Shown one piece after another: positions 43,108-52,056 of a DNA stretch of 64,000 bases. The DNA lies in assembly GCF_001424585.1 (NCBI RefSeq), contig NZ_LMPJ01000001.1, forward strand, positions 1,242,450-1,306,449, given 5' to 3'. Both the position numbers and the translations under genes were made by a program. The notes below the pieces were generated by a model, which made no database searches, had not been told where the DNA came from, and was given only the letters and a program-made list of their open reading frames with translations. Origin of the DNA: Chryseobacterium sp. Leaf180. Lineage in GTDB: Bacteria; Bacteroidota; Bacteroidia; Flavobacteriales; Weeksellaceae. Every line of letters starts with the position of its first letter. The first letter of the stretch is position 1.

Positions 43108-44352
43108 CTAAATAAAAAAATGTGAAACCGTATAAATAATCAATCCCACCAAACCTCCAACCAAAGTGCCATTGACACGGATGAACTGTAAATCTTTCCC
43201 GACTTCCAGCTCCAGTTTCTGACTCAATTCTTTGCCCTGCCAGTTTCCTACTGTCGAACTGATGAGGATTCCGGCCTGATGTGTGTTTTTTAAAACGTAT
43301 TTGTAAGCGGTCACACGCACCCAATTGTCAATTTTATGCTGCAGATTTTCATCAGATTTTAGATTTTCTGCAAACTCGTTGATATTTTTTTTGACGTATT
43401 TTTTAAGTGAAGAATTTTCTTCCTGAAGTTCACTCAAGACTGTTTTTTTAATAGAAAGCCAAATGTCGTGCGAATACTGATCGAGTTTTTCTGCGCCAAG
43501 AAAATCGTTTTTTATATTTTTAAATTCGTCTCTCCAGCGCTCACTTTGTTTTAAATCTTCCGAAAATTCATAAATTTTGTTGGTGATCAGCTGTCGTACT
43601 TCGTGGTTTTGATTCTGCTCAATTTCCATAAAAAATTCGGAAAGTCCGCTTGCTATTTTTTCGGAAATCTTATTGTCAACAAAAGACGGAATGAAAGAAT
43701 AACTGCCTTTCCGTACGCGTTCCTGAATCAGATCGTTGTTTTCTTCAATGTAATTGCTGATCTGCCCACTAAGATTGGTGATGATTTTCTGATGGTCATT
43801 TTTGTCTAATAGATAGATGATACCGTTGCCCAAAATTTTATTGAGCTGTACTTCATCTGTCATTTCACCCACTTTTTTTCCGATAAAACGGCTCACTTCC
43901 TCATCATCCAGTTTCTTTAAAATATCGAGAAAAATCAGCGAAAGATTATCGATCAGGATTTTCTGATTTCTCTCACGGAAAAGCCATTCACCTACGAAAT
44001 TTGAAATTTTAAGCTTTTGAATATACGGACGGATATTCTCCGGCGAAAGAAAATTAGAAACCACAAAACTTCCAAGATTGTCACCAAGCTTCTGTTTGCT
44101 GTTTTCGATCAGATTTGTATGCGGAATCGGCAATCCCAAAGGATGCGTAAAAAGTGCACTTACGGCAAACCAGTCGGCAAGCGCGCCAACCATCGCTGCT
44201 TCAGAAAAAGCGCGGACGTACCCAAGCCAGTGTGAATCGTTATTTTTCTGAATGATGGACGTAACTATAAAAACGACCGCCATGAAAATAAATAATCCTG
44301 TGGCAAACCATTTATATTTTTTGAGCTGAATTTTCTTTTCGAGGTCAGTCAT
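43108..44352 (-). CDS. DUF445 family membrane protein
   Basis: 414 residues with one N-terminal membrane segment (about 17-34), a glycine-poor helical body and a C-terminal segment (GTLVGGLVGLIIYTV, about 395-410). AAMVGALADWFAVSALFTHPLGLPIPHTNLI (about 50-80) is the DUF445 signature. Likely a cell-envelope protein; function unknown. Confidence 0.88.
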   Translation of the reverse strand: MTDLEKKIQLKKYKWFATGLFIFMAVVFIVTSIIQKNNDSHWLGYVRAFSEAAMVGALADWFAVSALFTHPLGLPIPHTNLIENSKQKLGDNLGSFVVSNFLSPENIRPYIQKLKISNFVGEWLFRERNQKILIDNLSLIFLDILKKLDDEEVSRFIGKKVGEMTDEVQLNKILGNGIIYLLDKNDHQKIITNLSGQISNYIEENNDLIQERVRKGSYSFIPSFVDNKISEKIASGLSEFFMEIEQNQNHEVRQLITNKIYEFSEDLKQSERWRDEFKNIKNDFLGAEKLDQYSHDIWLSIKKTVLSELQEENSSLKKYVKKNINEFAENLKSDENLQHKIDNWVRVTAYKYVLKNTHQAGILISSTVGNWQGKELSQKLELEVGKDLQFIRVNGTLVGGLVGLIIYTVSHFFI

Positions 44353-44494
44353 ATTTTTTTTCTTTTCAGAGAAATTGTCTGTGCTTTATTTTACGGATTA
44401 AAATTTGATAGTAAATTTCAGATCCGGTTATTTTCTTTTAAATGAATTAAATTTAAACTGAAAATATCTAAAAACGTAAACAAAAACAAGATTA

Positions 44495-44941
44495 ATGGAA
44501 AATACATCATCAAAAAACAATCCATACTATTCGCGTACAGACCGTACCAAACTGAATGTTTCCAACGAGGAATGGAAAAGAATTCTTCCCCCGGATTTAT
44601 ATGCTATTGCACGCGAAGCCGCTACAGAAAGACCTTTCACAGGAAAATACAATGAATTTGAAGAGTTGGGAGAATATTATTGTGCGGTTTGTGGCAATCA
44701 TCTTTTCCGTTCAGATTCTAAATTTTCTTCGAGCTGTGGCTGGCCAAGTTTTTTTCAGGCTGATAAAGAAGGAACAGCGTACAACCGAGACCGTTCTCAT
44801 GGTATGGAACGCGTAGAAGTTGTTTGCAAACGTTGCGATTCGCACTTGGGGCATGTTTTTAACGACGGTCCTGCACCTACAGGCACAAGATACTGCATGA
44901 ATTCTGTGAGTTTAGAATTTGTTCCGGATAGTTTGGAATAA
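44495..44941 (+). CDS. msrB: peptide-methionine (R)-S-oxide reductase
   Basis: 148 residues. Zinc site from two CxxC pairs (CAVC, CKRC), the SSCGWPSFF substrate motif, and HLGHVFNDGP with catalytic Cys in TRYCMNSVSLEF. It reduces methionine-R-sulfoxide in damaged proteins. No signal peptide, so cytoplasmic. Monocistronic. Confidence 0.95.
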   Translation: MENTSSKNNPYYSRTDRTKLNVSNEEWKRILPPDLYAIAREAATERPFTGKYNEFEELGEYYCAVCGNHLFRSDSKFSSSCGWPSFFQADKEGTAYNRDRSHGMERVEVVCKRCDSHLGHVFNDGPAPTGTRYCMNSVSLEFVPDSLE

Positions 44942-45028
44942 TAGTTGTTGCAATTCCTTTTCGCGTTAAAGTTTCTTAATTAGAGTTAAAGTCGACAATG
45001 ATTTAACTCTCTCACCGTTATGTTTTTA

Positions 45029-45036
45029 TAATTTTG
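45029..45036 (+). promoter_or_regulatory. -7 box of L,D-transpeptidase-like gene
   Basis: TAATTTTG, 30 nt before the ATG. Confidence 0.5.
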
Positions 45037-45066
45037 CAAGACCAATTTTATAATACATAATTAATA

Positions 45067-45825
45067 ATGAAAGGATTTTACAGCGCACTTGGTATGATGT
45101 ACATGATTACCACCTCGTTTTACATTGCTCCAAAATATACAGCGAACACAACAACGTCCACTGCTTTCAATAAAACTGAAATCGTAAAGGAATCTTCAGT
45201 TTCTACTGAAAAGACAGCTTTAGAAAAATCAGAAGAACTTTATAAGTCAATTATTTTCGACAACTCTCACCAGCTTAATTTTGATGTTTTTGCTAAAGCC
45301 ATTCAGGGTTTCGATAAACTAAAAGAAACAGGGAAATTGCCATCAGAAGCTCATTTGCTTACCGTTTGCGATTTTTCGCTTTCCTCAAATGTTAAAAGAC
45401 TTTGGGTGATCGATCTTGATCAGAAGACGGTTTTATTTAATTCTCTTGTTGCCCACGGAAAAAATACAGGCGACGAGTATGCGACAAATTTTTCAAATAC
45501 CGAAAGTTCTTTGCAGAGCAGCATGGGTTTTTACATCACAGATACAACGTATGAAGGTGGAAATGGCTATTCTCTGAAACTTTTGGGAATGGATAAAGGC
45601 TTTAATGATGCAGCTTTGCAGCGTGCGGTTGTGATGCACGGCGCAGATTATGTGAGTGAAGAATTTGCGGCGGCCCACAAAAGAATCGGAAGAAGCTGGG
45701 GTTGCCCGGCGGTACCGAGAGCTTTGGCTCAACCGATTATCAATACCATAAAAGGTAAAAACTGCCTTTTTATTTATTACCCGGATCAAAATTATCTTGC
45801 TTCATCCGAATGGTTGAAAGCGTAA
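45067..45825 (+). CDS. murein L,D-transpeptidase-like protein (YkuD_2)
   Basis: 252 residues with an N-terminal export signal (about 1-22). The catalytic part has LWVIDLDQKTVLFNSLVAHGKNTG, VMHGADYV and the active-site SWGCPAVP (Cys around residue 217), the pattern of the YkuD_2 catalytic-domain family. It probably forms 3-3 cross-links or attaches proteins to peptidoglycan in the periplasm. Monocistronic, with terminator. Confidence 0.85.
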   Translation: MKGFYSALGMMYMITTSFYIAPKYTANTTTSTAFNKTEIVKESSVSTEKTALEKSEELYKSIIFDNSHQLNFDVFAKAIQGFDKLKETGKLPSEAHLLTVCDFSLSSNVKRLWVIDLDQKTVLFNSLVAHGKNTGDEYATNFSNTESSLQSSMGFYITDTTYEGGNGYSLKLLGMDKGFNDAALQRAVVMHGADYVSEEFAAAHKRIGRSWGCPAVPRALAQPIINTIKGKNCLFIYYPDQNYLASSEWLKA

Positions 45826-45846
45826 ATATAATTTCAGATACAGTTT

Positions 45847-45874
45847 AAGCAGCTTTTTGAGCTGCTTTTTTTAT
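45847..45874 (+). terminator. terminator of L,D-transpeptidase-like gene
   Basis: AAGCAGC/GCTGCTT stem and T run; its T run overlaps the last bases of convergent fabF. Confidence 0.8.
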
Positions 45875-47112
45875 TTAAATTTTTTAAAAATTACTGTAGC
45901 ATTATGTCCGCCAAAGCCGAAAGCATTACTTAAAGCATAATTGATATTCTTCTCTTTTGCTTCACCAAAAACAATATTTAAATCTTTGGGAATATTCTCA
46001 TCAAGTTTGTGAAGATTAATCGTCGGAGGAATAATTCCTTCCTGAATAGCTTTTATGGTGAGAATGGCTTCAACAGCTCCGGCAGCTCCCAGCAAATGTC
46101 CTGTCATCGATTTGGTAGCGCTTATATCCATATTCTTATTTCCACCAAAAACTTTTTGTATGGCACGAAGTTCAGCAAGATCGCCCAAAGGCGTAGACGT
46201 CGCATGTGGATTGAGGTAATCGATATCTTCCGGATTGATCTGTGCTTCTTTTAATGCCAACTGCATGGCTTTCACCGCACCCAAACCTTCAGGATGTGGC
46301 GCCGTCATATGATATGCATCAGCTGTCATTGCTGCTCCGGCGACTTCTGCATAAATCTTTGCTCCGCGGTTTTTTGCGTGTTCATATTCTTCTAAAATTA
46401 ATGTTCCTGCACCTTCGCCCATTACGAAACCGTCGCGGTCAGTATCATAAGGTCGACTTGCTGTTTCAAAACCGTCGTTTCGTGTTGACATCCCTTTTAA
46501 AGCCGAAAATCCACCAACTGATGCAGGCGTGATCGCAGCTTCAGAACCGCCGGCGATCATTATTTTTGCTTTGCCAAGTCTGATATAATTAAACGCATCC
46601 ATGATCGAAGTGTTTCCGGAAGCACAGGCAGAAATGGTGGTGTAATTGATTCCCTGAAGACCAAACTTCATAGAAATCATTCCTGAAGCAAGATTAGGAA
46701 GAAATTTGGGAATAAAAAACGGACTGAATCTTGGTGTACCGTCGCCTTCGGCAAAATCCATCACTTCTTTTTCCAAAGTCCACATTCCGCCTTGGCCGGT
46801 TCCCCAGACAACGCCGATATCGAAAGGATCAAGCGTTTCCACTTCCAGACCGGAATCTTCCATGGCTTCACAAGTCGAGTAGAGCGCAAACTGTGTAAAA
46901 AGGTCACTTCTTTTAATTTCTGCTGAAGACAGATGTATTTTCGAATCAAAATCTTTTACTTCACATGCAAAATTGAGTTTAAATTTTTCGGCATTAAATC
47001 TCGTGATTCTGTTAGCGCCGCTTTTTCCGGCGATGCTGTTATCCCAAAAATCGTGAACATTATTTCCCAAAGGCGTCACCGCACCCAAACCTGTAATAAC
47101 AACTCTTTTCAT
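45871..47112 (-). CDS. fabF: beta-ketoacyl-ACP synthase II
   Basis: 413 residues. Catalytic triad: Cys in ISACASGNTSI, His in NPHATSTPLGD and His in SMTGHLLGAAGA, with the C-terminal NAFGFGGHN. It elongates acyl-ACP with malonyl-ACP. No acpP gene is adjacent. It has its own -7 box at 47136-47143. Confidence 0.96.
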   Translation of the reverse strand: MKRVVITGLGAVTPLGNNVHDFWDNSIAGKSGANRITRFNAEKFKLNFACEVKDFDSKIHLSSAEIKRSDLFTQFALYSTCEAMEDSGLEVETLDPFDIGVVWGTGQGGMWTLEKEVMDFAEGDGTPRFSPFFIPKFLPNLASGMISMKFGLQGINYTTISACASGNTSIMDAFNYIRLGKAKIMIAGGSEAAITPASVGGFSALKGMSTRNDGFETASRPYDTDRDGFVMGEGAGTLILEEYEHAKNRGAKIYAEVAGAAMTADAYHMTAPHPEGLGAVKAMQLALKEAQINPEDIDYLNPHATSTPLGDLAELRAIQKVFGGNKNMDISATKSMTGHLLGAAGAVEAILTIKAIQEGIIPPTINLHKLDENIPKDLNIVFGEAKEKNINYALSNAFGFGGHNATVIFKKFK

Positions 47113-47135
47113 CTTTTTTAAACTCTTAAAGCGAG

Positions 47136-47143
47136 CAAAAATA
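47136..47143 (-). promoter_or_regulatory. -7 box of fabF
   Basis: TATTTTTG on the minus strand, 23 nt before the ATG. Confidence 0.55.
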
Positions 47144-47185
47144 ATTAAATTTTACCGCAAAGTTTAAAATGAAAATTTTAAACAT

Positions 47186-47218
47186 AAAAAAACCATCGAG
47201 AAACTTCTCAATGGTTTT
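47186..47218 (-). terminator. terminator of OsmC-family gene
   Basis: AAAACCAT/ATGGTTTT with inner GAGAA/TTCTC pairing and a T run on the minus strand. Confidence 0.8.
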
Positions 47219-47241
47219 CACAATATCTAAAAATTTAAAAA

Positions 47242-47658
47242 TTAATCTAACGTTGCTGTCATCGTGATTTCAAAATTGAAAGCGGCACTTACCGGGCAGC
47301 CTTCTTCTGCGATTTTTGCGTATTTCTGGAAATCTTCTTCAGAGATGTTTGGCACTTTTGCGCTTACAGTCAGTTCAGATTTAGTGATTTTACCTGCTGC
47401 AGGATCTAATGTAATCACAGATTTTGTTGTCAGTTCGTCTGGTGTAAAACCTGCCTGAGTAAGTTCTGCGCTCAGTTTCATCGTAAAACAGCCTGCGTGT
47501 GCTGCTGCAAGAAGTTCTTCAGGATTCGTTCCTACGCCTTCTTCAAACCGGCTTCCGAAAGAATATTGCGTTTGATTTAGCGTTGTACTTTGTGTAGTCA
47601 AATGACCTTTACCTTCTTTTACGGTTCCGTTCCAAACGGCTGTTGCGTTACGTTTCAT
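47242..47658 (-). CDS. OsmC-family peroxiredoxin
   Basis: 138 residues. The two redox cysteines are in AAHAGCFTMKL (about residue 57) and EEGCPVS (about 119); GTNPEELLAAAH is typical. It reduces organic hydroperoxides in the cytoplasm. Monocistronic. Closer to OsmC/YhfA-like than to Ohr, but the subgroup is uncertain. Confidence 0.88.
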   Translation of the reverse strand: MKRNATAVWNGTVKEGKGHLTTQSTTLNQTQYSFGSRFEEGVGTNPEELLAAAHAGCFTMKLSAELTQAGFTPDELTTKSVITLDPAAGKITKSELTVSAKVPNISEEDFQKYAKIAEEGCPVSAAFNFEITMTATLD

Positions 47659-47781
47659 AGTGTTTTGATTGATGTTTTTAAACTAGTTTTAATTAAAATA
47701 AAATCTTATTTCCTTAATAGAAAATCTAATGCCACATCATTATAAATTTCGTTAAAAATGATTGTCATCCACAAATTCTAT

Positions 47782-50472
47782 TTAAAAACTCACATCAACG
47801 CCGACGTAAACATTTGCTTTCATAATCGGTGCATAGACCATTCCGCCGTCAAAATAATTTCCGAAAGGATTTCTAAAATCTACAATTGCATTTTCCTGCG
47901 AGTATGAAGTCAGGTTTTCTCCACCCAAGTACACTCTGAATTTCTGATTAAAGTTTTTGGAAATCTGGGCATTTAAAACTGCATAAGATGGCGAATTTGC
48001 CGGAAGCTGAAATTCCGCAGGATTGCTTGCTGTGATTGGTAAACGCTGTTTTCCTACAATATTTAATGTTGTATCAAAACTCCAGAATCCACCGTTTGTA
48101 TTTTTATTGGTCGCGTACGCGAGATTCACAAAACCTCTGTGCTTTGCCATAAAAGGCACCTGACGACGGCTATCGGCATAATCTGCCTGCACGTCGTAAT
48201 ATTTATAAGCTAAGCGCACATCAAAGTTTTTAACTGGTGAAAAATCAAACTGTGTCTGTAAAGAATTGGCAAAAGATTTCCCGTTCAGATTATAAAAGAC
48301 AAGCTGTTGCGGCGAGCGGTCTAGATCTGCCAATACCTGATCCTGAAAATCGGTTCTGAAAAAATCAGCCATCAATGTAGATTTTCTTCCGAAAATTTTA
48401 AATTCCTGCTGAAGGCTTGCGCCATAATTCCAGGCAATTTCCGGTCTCAAACCGTAGATATTACCACCATTCTGTACGATATTAATTGTTCTGTTTGAAG
48501 CAAAATACTGCTGGTTTTCGGCAAAAATATTCGCCGTACGGAAACCTCTTCCCGCAGAAAGTCGTAAAATAGTCTGCGGCGTAAAATCATATTTAAAATT
48601 AAGTCTCGGCGTAAACTGTGTACCTGCCAAATTGTGAAAATCGGCTCTTGCACCCGCAACGAGAGTATATTTTAAACCGGTCAAAGTGTACTCAGCAAAA
48701 ATTCCGGGCACAATTTCGTTTCTTTTAAAATTATTCGTCAGGTAATTTTCTTTAAAACCATCATACATGAAACTCGCGCCAGCTTTGTATTTGTGATTGG
48801 TGTTTCCGATAATGCTTTCAAAAATCAGGTTTGAATAATAGGTTTGCTGTTGACCGCTGTAGTTTCTCAAACCGAAAAAACTGTCCTGCTGATGATACAC
48901 ATACTGATTCATCCAACCCAAACTCTGATACGGTTTTCCTTTAAAAACATAGCCTGTTTTATTCCAAACCTGAAACCTTGAGATATCGATTCCTACGCCA
49001 TAAGGCGTTTGTTTGTCCTGCGGAAGTTTCTTATTGAAACCGATCTGTCCGGCTGTCCGTTCATCTTTCACGTAATTCATCCCGAAGTGAGATCCCAAAC
49101 CTGAATGCCCGAGATCATTATAATTAAGCAAATATGCGGCGTTGATTTGAGTGCCTTTTGGACGGTCAAGAAATGTGTCATCATTCATATCGGTATCGCC
49201 AAAAGTTCCGTTTCCGTGAAGAAGAAAAGTCTGCGTCCAGTGTTCGTTGATCGGTTCTACATGAGTAATGTTGGCTTCAGCACGACCGTTGAAATCGGCA
49301 AAAAGATTCAGTGTTGTTTCAGATTTTTCAGCGTGTTTAATGAGCTCGGTATTGATTTGTCCGGTGATACTTTCATAGCCGTTCGTCACAGTACTTCCTC
49401 CTTTTGTCAGCTGAATACTTTCAATCCATCTTCCTGGAATTAAATTTAATCCGTATGCAGAAGCAATCCCACGGATTTCCGGTAATAGTTCTTTCGTAAG
49501 ACTTGTATATTTCTGATCTAGGCCGAGCATTTTCAGCTGTTTTGTGCCTGTCACCGCATTGCTGAACGAAACATCAACCGTCGCATTCGTTTCAAAACTC
49601 TCGGAGAGATTACAGCAGGCGGCTTTCAAAAGCTCTTTCGAATCGATGTTAAAAACGAGCGCCGCATCTTTTTTGCTAATCGCTGTTGCTGCTTTGTTGG
49701 CAATCACCGTTACGCCTTCGATTGATTTCGCTTCCGAATTTCCGTCGTGATTTTCATGACCTTCATGATTAGGCATTTGTCCGCTGTTTGAATTCGAAAC
49801 AACATCAGAATGCACTTTTGTATTTTCGCCTAATGGACTTTCACGGTCGTACAGACAACAGCCTGGGAGTTTGTCGTAGACACTTTTTTCCGCCTTGTAC
49901 TTTTCATTATCGTGACCAACCTCCGCGATTTTCTTTAAAATTTTATCTGAAGAAGTTTTTGCCGGATCAAAATCCAGTGTCACTTTCTGCGTTTCGGCAT
50001 TCCATTCTGCGGCGTTTGCACCGGCATCTTTCGCGGCTTTTTCAATACGCTTTTTGCAGGATTCGCAGTTTCCTTTTACATAAAACTCATTGGCTTTCTT
50101 TTCAGAAACCACCGTTAAAGCGTTGTCAGTTTCTGTTTTTGTTTCACGTTCATAATGACAGCAACCCGGAAGTTTTGCGTAAACATCATCGTCAGACCGG
50201 AATTTTTCATTGTCGTGTCCGGCTTCAGCTACTTTTTTCAGAATGTTTTCCGGCGAAACTCCTTCTGCGATTTCGATGGTCAGCGTTTGTGTATCAACCG
50301 AATAGCGCGCTGCTGACGCACCTGCTTTTTTTGCGGTAGACTCGATGCGTTCTTTGCACATTTCGCAGTTTCCTTTTACCTGAAACTGGTTTTTAGAAAG
50401 ATTTTGTGCAGAAAGTAAAATATTAAATAAGATAAATGCTCCAAGAAGAATCTTGGTGATCAGTAATTTCAT
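47782..50472 (-). CDS. TonB-dependent receptor with two N-terminal heavy-metal-associated domains
   Basis: 896 residues. Signal peptide 1-22; HMA domain 1 with NCEMC (Cys36, Cys39) and domain 2 with NCESC (Cys136, Cys139), each closed by an LPGCC sequence (about 101-105 and 202-206). Then a TonB plug (about 255-380, with GLNLIPGRWIESIQLTKGGSTVTNG split across it) and a 22-strand barrel ending VYVGVDVSF. The usual carboxypeptidase-like N-domain is replaced by HMA. Probably takes up or senses copper or another soft metal. The Cys-rich gene upstream (63 nt) is likely in the same operon. Confidence 0.85.
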   Translation of the reverse strand: MKLLITKILLGAFILFNILLSAQNLSKNQFQVKGNCEMCKERIESTAKKAGASAARYSVDTQTLTIEIAEGVSPENILKKVAEAGHDNEKFRSDDDVYAKLPGCCHYERETKTETDNALTVVSEKKANEFYVKGNCESCKKRIEKAAKDAGANAAEWNAETQKVTLDFDPAKTSSDKILKKIAEVGHDNEKYKAEKSVYDKLPGCCLYDRESPLGENTKVHSDVVSNSNSGQMPNHEGHENHDGNSEAKSIEGVTVIANKAATAISKKDAALVFNIDSKELLKAACCNLSESFETNATVDVSFSNAVTGTKQLKMLGLDQKYTSLTKELLPEIRGIASAYGLNLIPGRWIESIQLTKGGSTVTNGYESITGQINTELIKHAEKSETTLNLFADFNGRAEANITHVEPINEHWTQTFLLHGNGTFGDTDMNDDTFLDRPKGTQINAAYLLNYNDLGHSGLGSHFGMNYVKDERTAGQIGFNKKLPQDKQTPYGVGIDISRFQVWNKTGYVFKGKPYQSLGWMNQYVYHQQDSFFGLRNYSGQQQTYYSNLIFESIIGNTNHKYKAGASFMYDGFKENYLTNNFKRNEIVPGIFAEYTLTGLKYTLVAGARADFHNLAGTQFTPRLNFKYDFTPQTILRLSAGRGFRTANIFAENQQYFASNRTINIVQNGGNIYGLRPEIAWNYGASLQQEFKIFGRKSTLMADFFRTDFQDQVLADLDRSPQQLVFYNLNGKSFANSLQTQFDFSPVKNFDVRLAYKYYDVQADYADSRRQVPFMAKHRGFVNLAYATNKNTNGGFWSFDTTLNIVGKQRLPITASNPAEFQLPANSPSYAVLNAQISKNFNQKFRVYLGGENLTSYSQENAIVDFRNPFGNYFDGGMVYAPIMKANVYVGVDVSF

Positions 50473-50535
50473 GAGTTTAAAATTTAGATTAAATAAAAGT
50501 TCCCCGACTGACTATTAGTGGGTTTTACATATTAT

Positions 50536-50901
50536 TTAAGCTAATTTTGGCGGTTGCCAGATCTTTTTTAAACTGTTAGAAACATAAGGATTTGTGTATT
50601 GAGCGTAGTTTTTCTCAGCTTTTTCGATAAAGTGAAAATTCCAGAAAGATTTTTTTGCGAAACTGTTTTGAATAAAGGTGTGACACGTCATGCAGAAAGA
50701 GCAACAGTCGTCGGTACACGATTTGTTGCTTTTCCCGGAATCATTTGAATGATGGTCCTTATTTGAGTTTTTTTCGCAACAAGAAGACGAAGATGAGGTC
50801 TTGCAGCAGCTTTCCTGTGAAGCCTGAGCATAGAAATTATCCTTCGGAATCAAGAAGATTCCAAGGCAAAAGATAATTAATAAAGTCTGAAGGTGTTTCA
50901 C
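50536..50901 (-). CDS. small Cys/Ser-rich exported protein beside the HMA receptor
   Basis: 121 residues starting with GTG at 50901; no ATG is available before the signal peptide (1-26, ending FYAQ). The mature part has CC pairs (ESCCKTSSSSSCCEK, DDCCSFCMTC) and a C-terminal IWQPPKLA. It somewhat recalls the HYC_CC_PP family of Bacteroidota metal-linked small proteins, but the HYC part is not evident. The -7 box ends 5 nt before the start, so the mRNA should be leaderless. Likely metal binding, by inference. Confidence 0.65.
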   Translation of the reverse strand: MKHLQTLLIIFCLGIFLIPKDNFYAQASQESCCKTSSSSSCCEKNSNKDHHSNDSGKSNKSCTDDCCSFCMTCHTFIQNSFAKKSFWNFHFIEKAEKNYAQYTNPYVSNSLKKIWQPPKLA

Positions 50902-50906
50902 AGATG

Positions 50907-50914
50907 CAAATGTA
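50907..50914 (-). promoter_or_regulatory. -7 box of the Cys-rich gene and HMA receptor
   Basis: TACATTTG on the minus strand, 5 nt before the GTG start. Confidence 0.55.
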
Positions 50915-50926
50915 GAAAATTTAAGA

Positions 50927-51363
50927 TTAATTGACTAATTTAGAATGAATATTATTGTCGTTAATAAATTTATTAAATATTTGTTTGAATAAATTAAATT
51001 TCTCCGTATCAGATAAATTCAGTGAAGAAAAATCATAATAGCCCAACGGTGTTTGCTGCTCTTTCCCAAACTCTGTAAAAAGATATTGATTGAAATTGTC
51101 GAGTACATCAGAATTTATCAGACGTATATATTTAGTTCAGCACACCTCCGATAGCCGTCTGTAAATATTTTTAATTGAGATATATTCTGCTCAAATAAAT
51201 AGAATCCAGAAAACTCAAGTACTGCCTGTATTAAAATCAGTAAATCTTTTGGACTGTTTAATAGTTGCTGAGTGAAAACTGTAGACAATTGTAATAAAAA
51301 AATATTTCTGATCAGAATTTCATGAAATCTATAAAGGCGCTCCAACTTGCTTAGCGCAATCAT
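50927..51363 (-). pseudogene. frameshifted gene remnant, unknown protein
   Basis: Two coding-like pieces lie end to end in different frames. Codons from 51363 to a TGA at 51118-51120 read as a helical protein (YRFHEILIRNIFLLQLS then FTDGYRRCAELNIYV). The next frame, open from about 51136 to a TAA at 50927-50929, reads NSDVLDNFNQYLFTEFGKEQQ and then TPLGYYDFSSLNLSDTEKF. The switch falls in an AATATATAC tract. A one-base change would join them into about 145 residues. Sequencing error, true decay or unrelated pieces cannot be separated here. The 5' end overlaps the lipoprotein gene. Confidence 0.5.
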
Positions 51364-51973
51364 GCCAAGGCTCGCCGTGTGCAGGATTTGTTTTTGGTTT
51401 TGGGCCAGTATTCGCCACGGCTTGCTGAGGTTGAGCAGGTTGTGGATTAGCAGCAGGCTGTACTGTCTGAGTTGCTGCAGCAGCAGGCTTGCTGTTTAAC
51501 GGTTGTCCGACAGGGATATCACATCTGTGACCAGGCTGACCATGTGGCGGATTCATTCCTGGGGCGGTTTTTATCTGTTTTCCGCTTTGATCGACAGCAA
51601 TTTTTCCAGGCGAAACTGAATTAGGATCAATCTGTACCGCATTGTTTGCAGGAACTGTCATGTTTTGTGTATCTGCTGTCTGTGGTTGCGGCACAGCTCC
51701 GTTTAGCGGTTGCCCTACAGGAATATCACATCGGTGTCCCGGCTGGCCATGCGGCGGATTCATTCCCTGTGCAGTCACCATCGTTGCTCCGCTTTGTGCA
51801 GTTGAGGTTGAAATTCCTGCCTGATCAAGCAAAGCTGTTTTTGATGGCTGATTAGGCATGTTTCCTAGACTGGCCACCGCATCTTTATCGTCTAAATATG
51901 TTGGTTTCTCATCTTTTTTACACGAAACGAAGGCTAGAGACAACAATGTGGCGGAGAGAAATATATTTTTCAT
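51329..51973 (-). CDS. lipoprotein with three HxxPxHxC-type repeats
   Basis: 214 residues from ATG 51973 (MKNIFLS); lipobox AFVSC with Cys18. NPPHGQPGHRCDIPVGQPL occurs at residues 72-90 and again at 141-159, and a diverged copy NPAHGEPWHDCAKQVGAPL forms the C-terminus (196-214). Linkers are Gln/Pro/Ala-rich and probably disordered. The invariant His-His-Cys could bind metal or haem; this is inference. The two strong copies are also repeats at DNA level (about 51496-51556 and 51703-51763). Confidence 0.75.
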   Translation of the reverse strand: MKNIFLSATLLSLAFVSCKKDEKPTYLDDKDAVASLGNMPNQPSKTALLDQAGISTSTAQSGATMVTAQGMNPPHGQPGHRCDIPVGQPLNGAVPQPQTADTQNMTVPANNAVQIDPNSVSPGKIAVDQSGKQIKTAPGMNPPHGQPGHRCDIPVGQPLNSKPAAAATQTVQPAANPQPAQPQQAVANTGPKPKTNPAHGEPWHDCAKQVGAPL

Positions 51974-51994
51974 GATGATAATAAACTTATAAAA

Positions 51995-52002
51995 CAAAAT
52001 TA
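51995..52002 (-). promoter_or_regulatory. -7 box of repeat lipoprotein gene
   Basis: TAATTTTG on the minus strand, 21 nt before the ATG at 51973. Confidence 0.5.
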
Positions 52003-52056
52003 GCAAAACATTTTGAAATGCCTTGCTAATTTGTTATTAATATTAAATCTTAAAAA

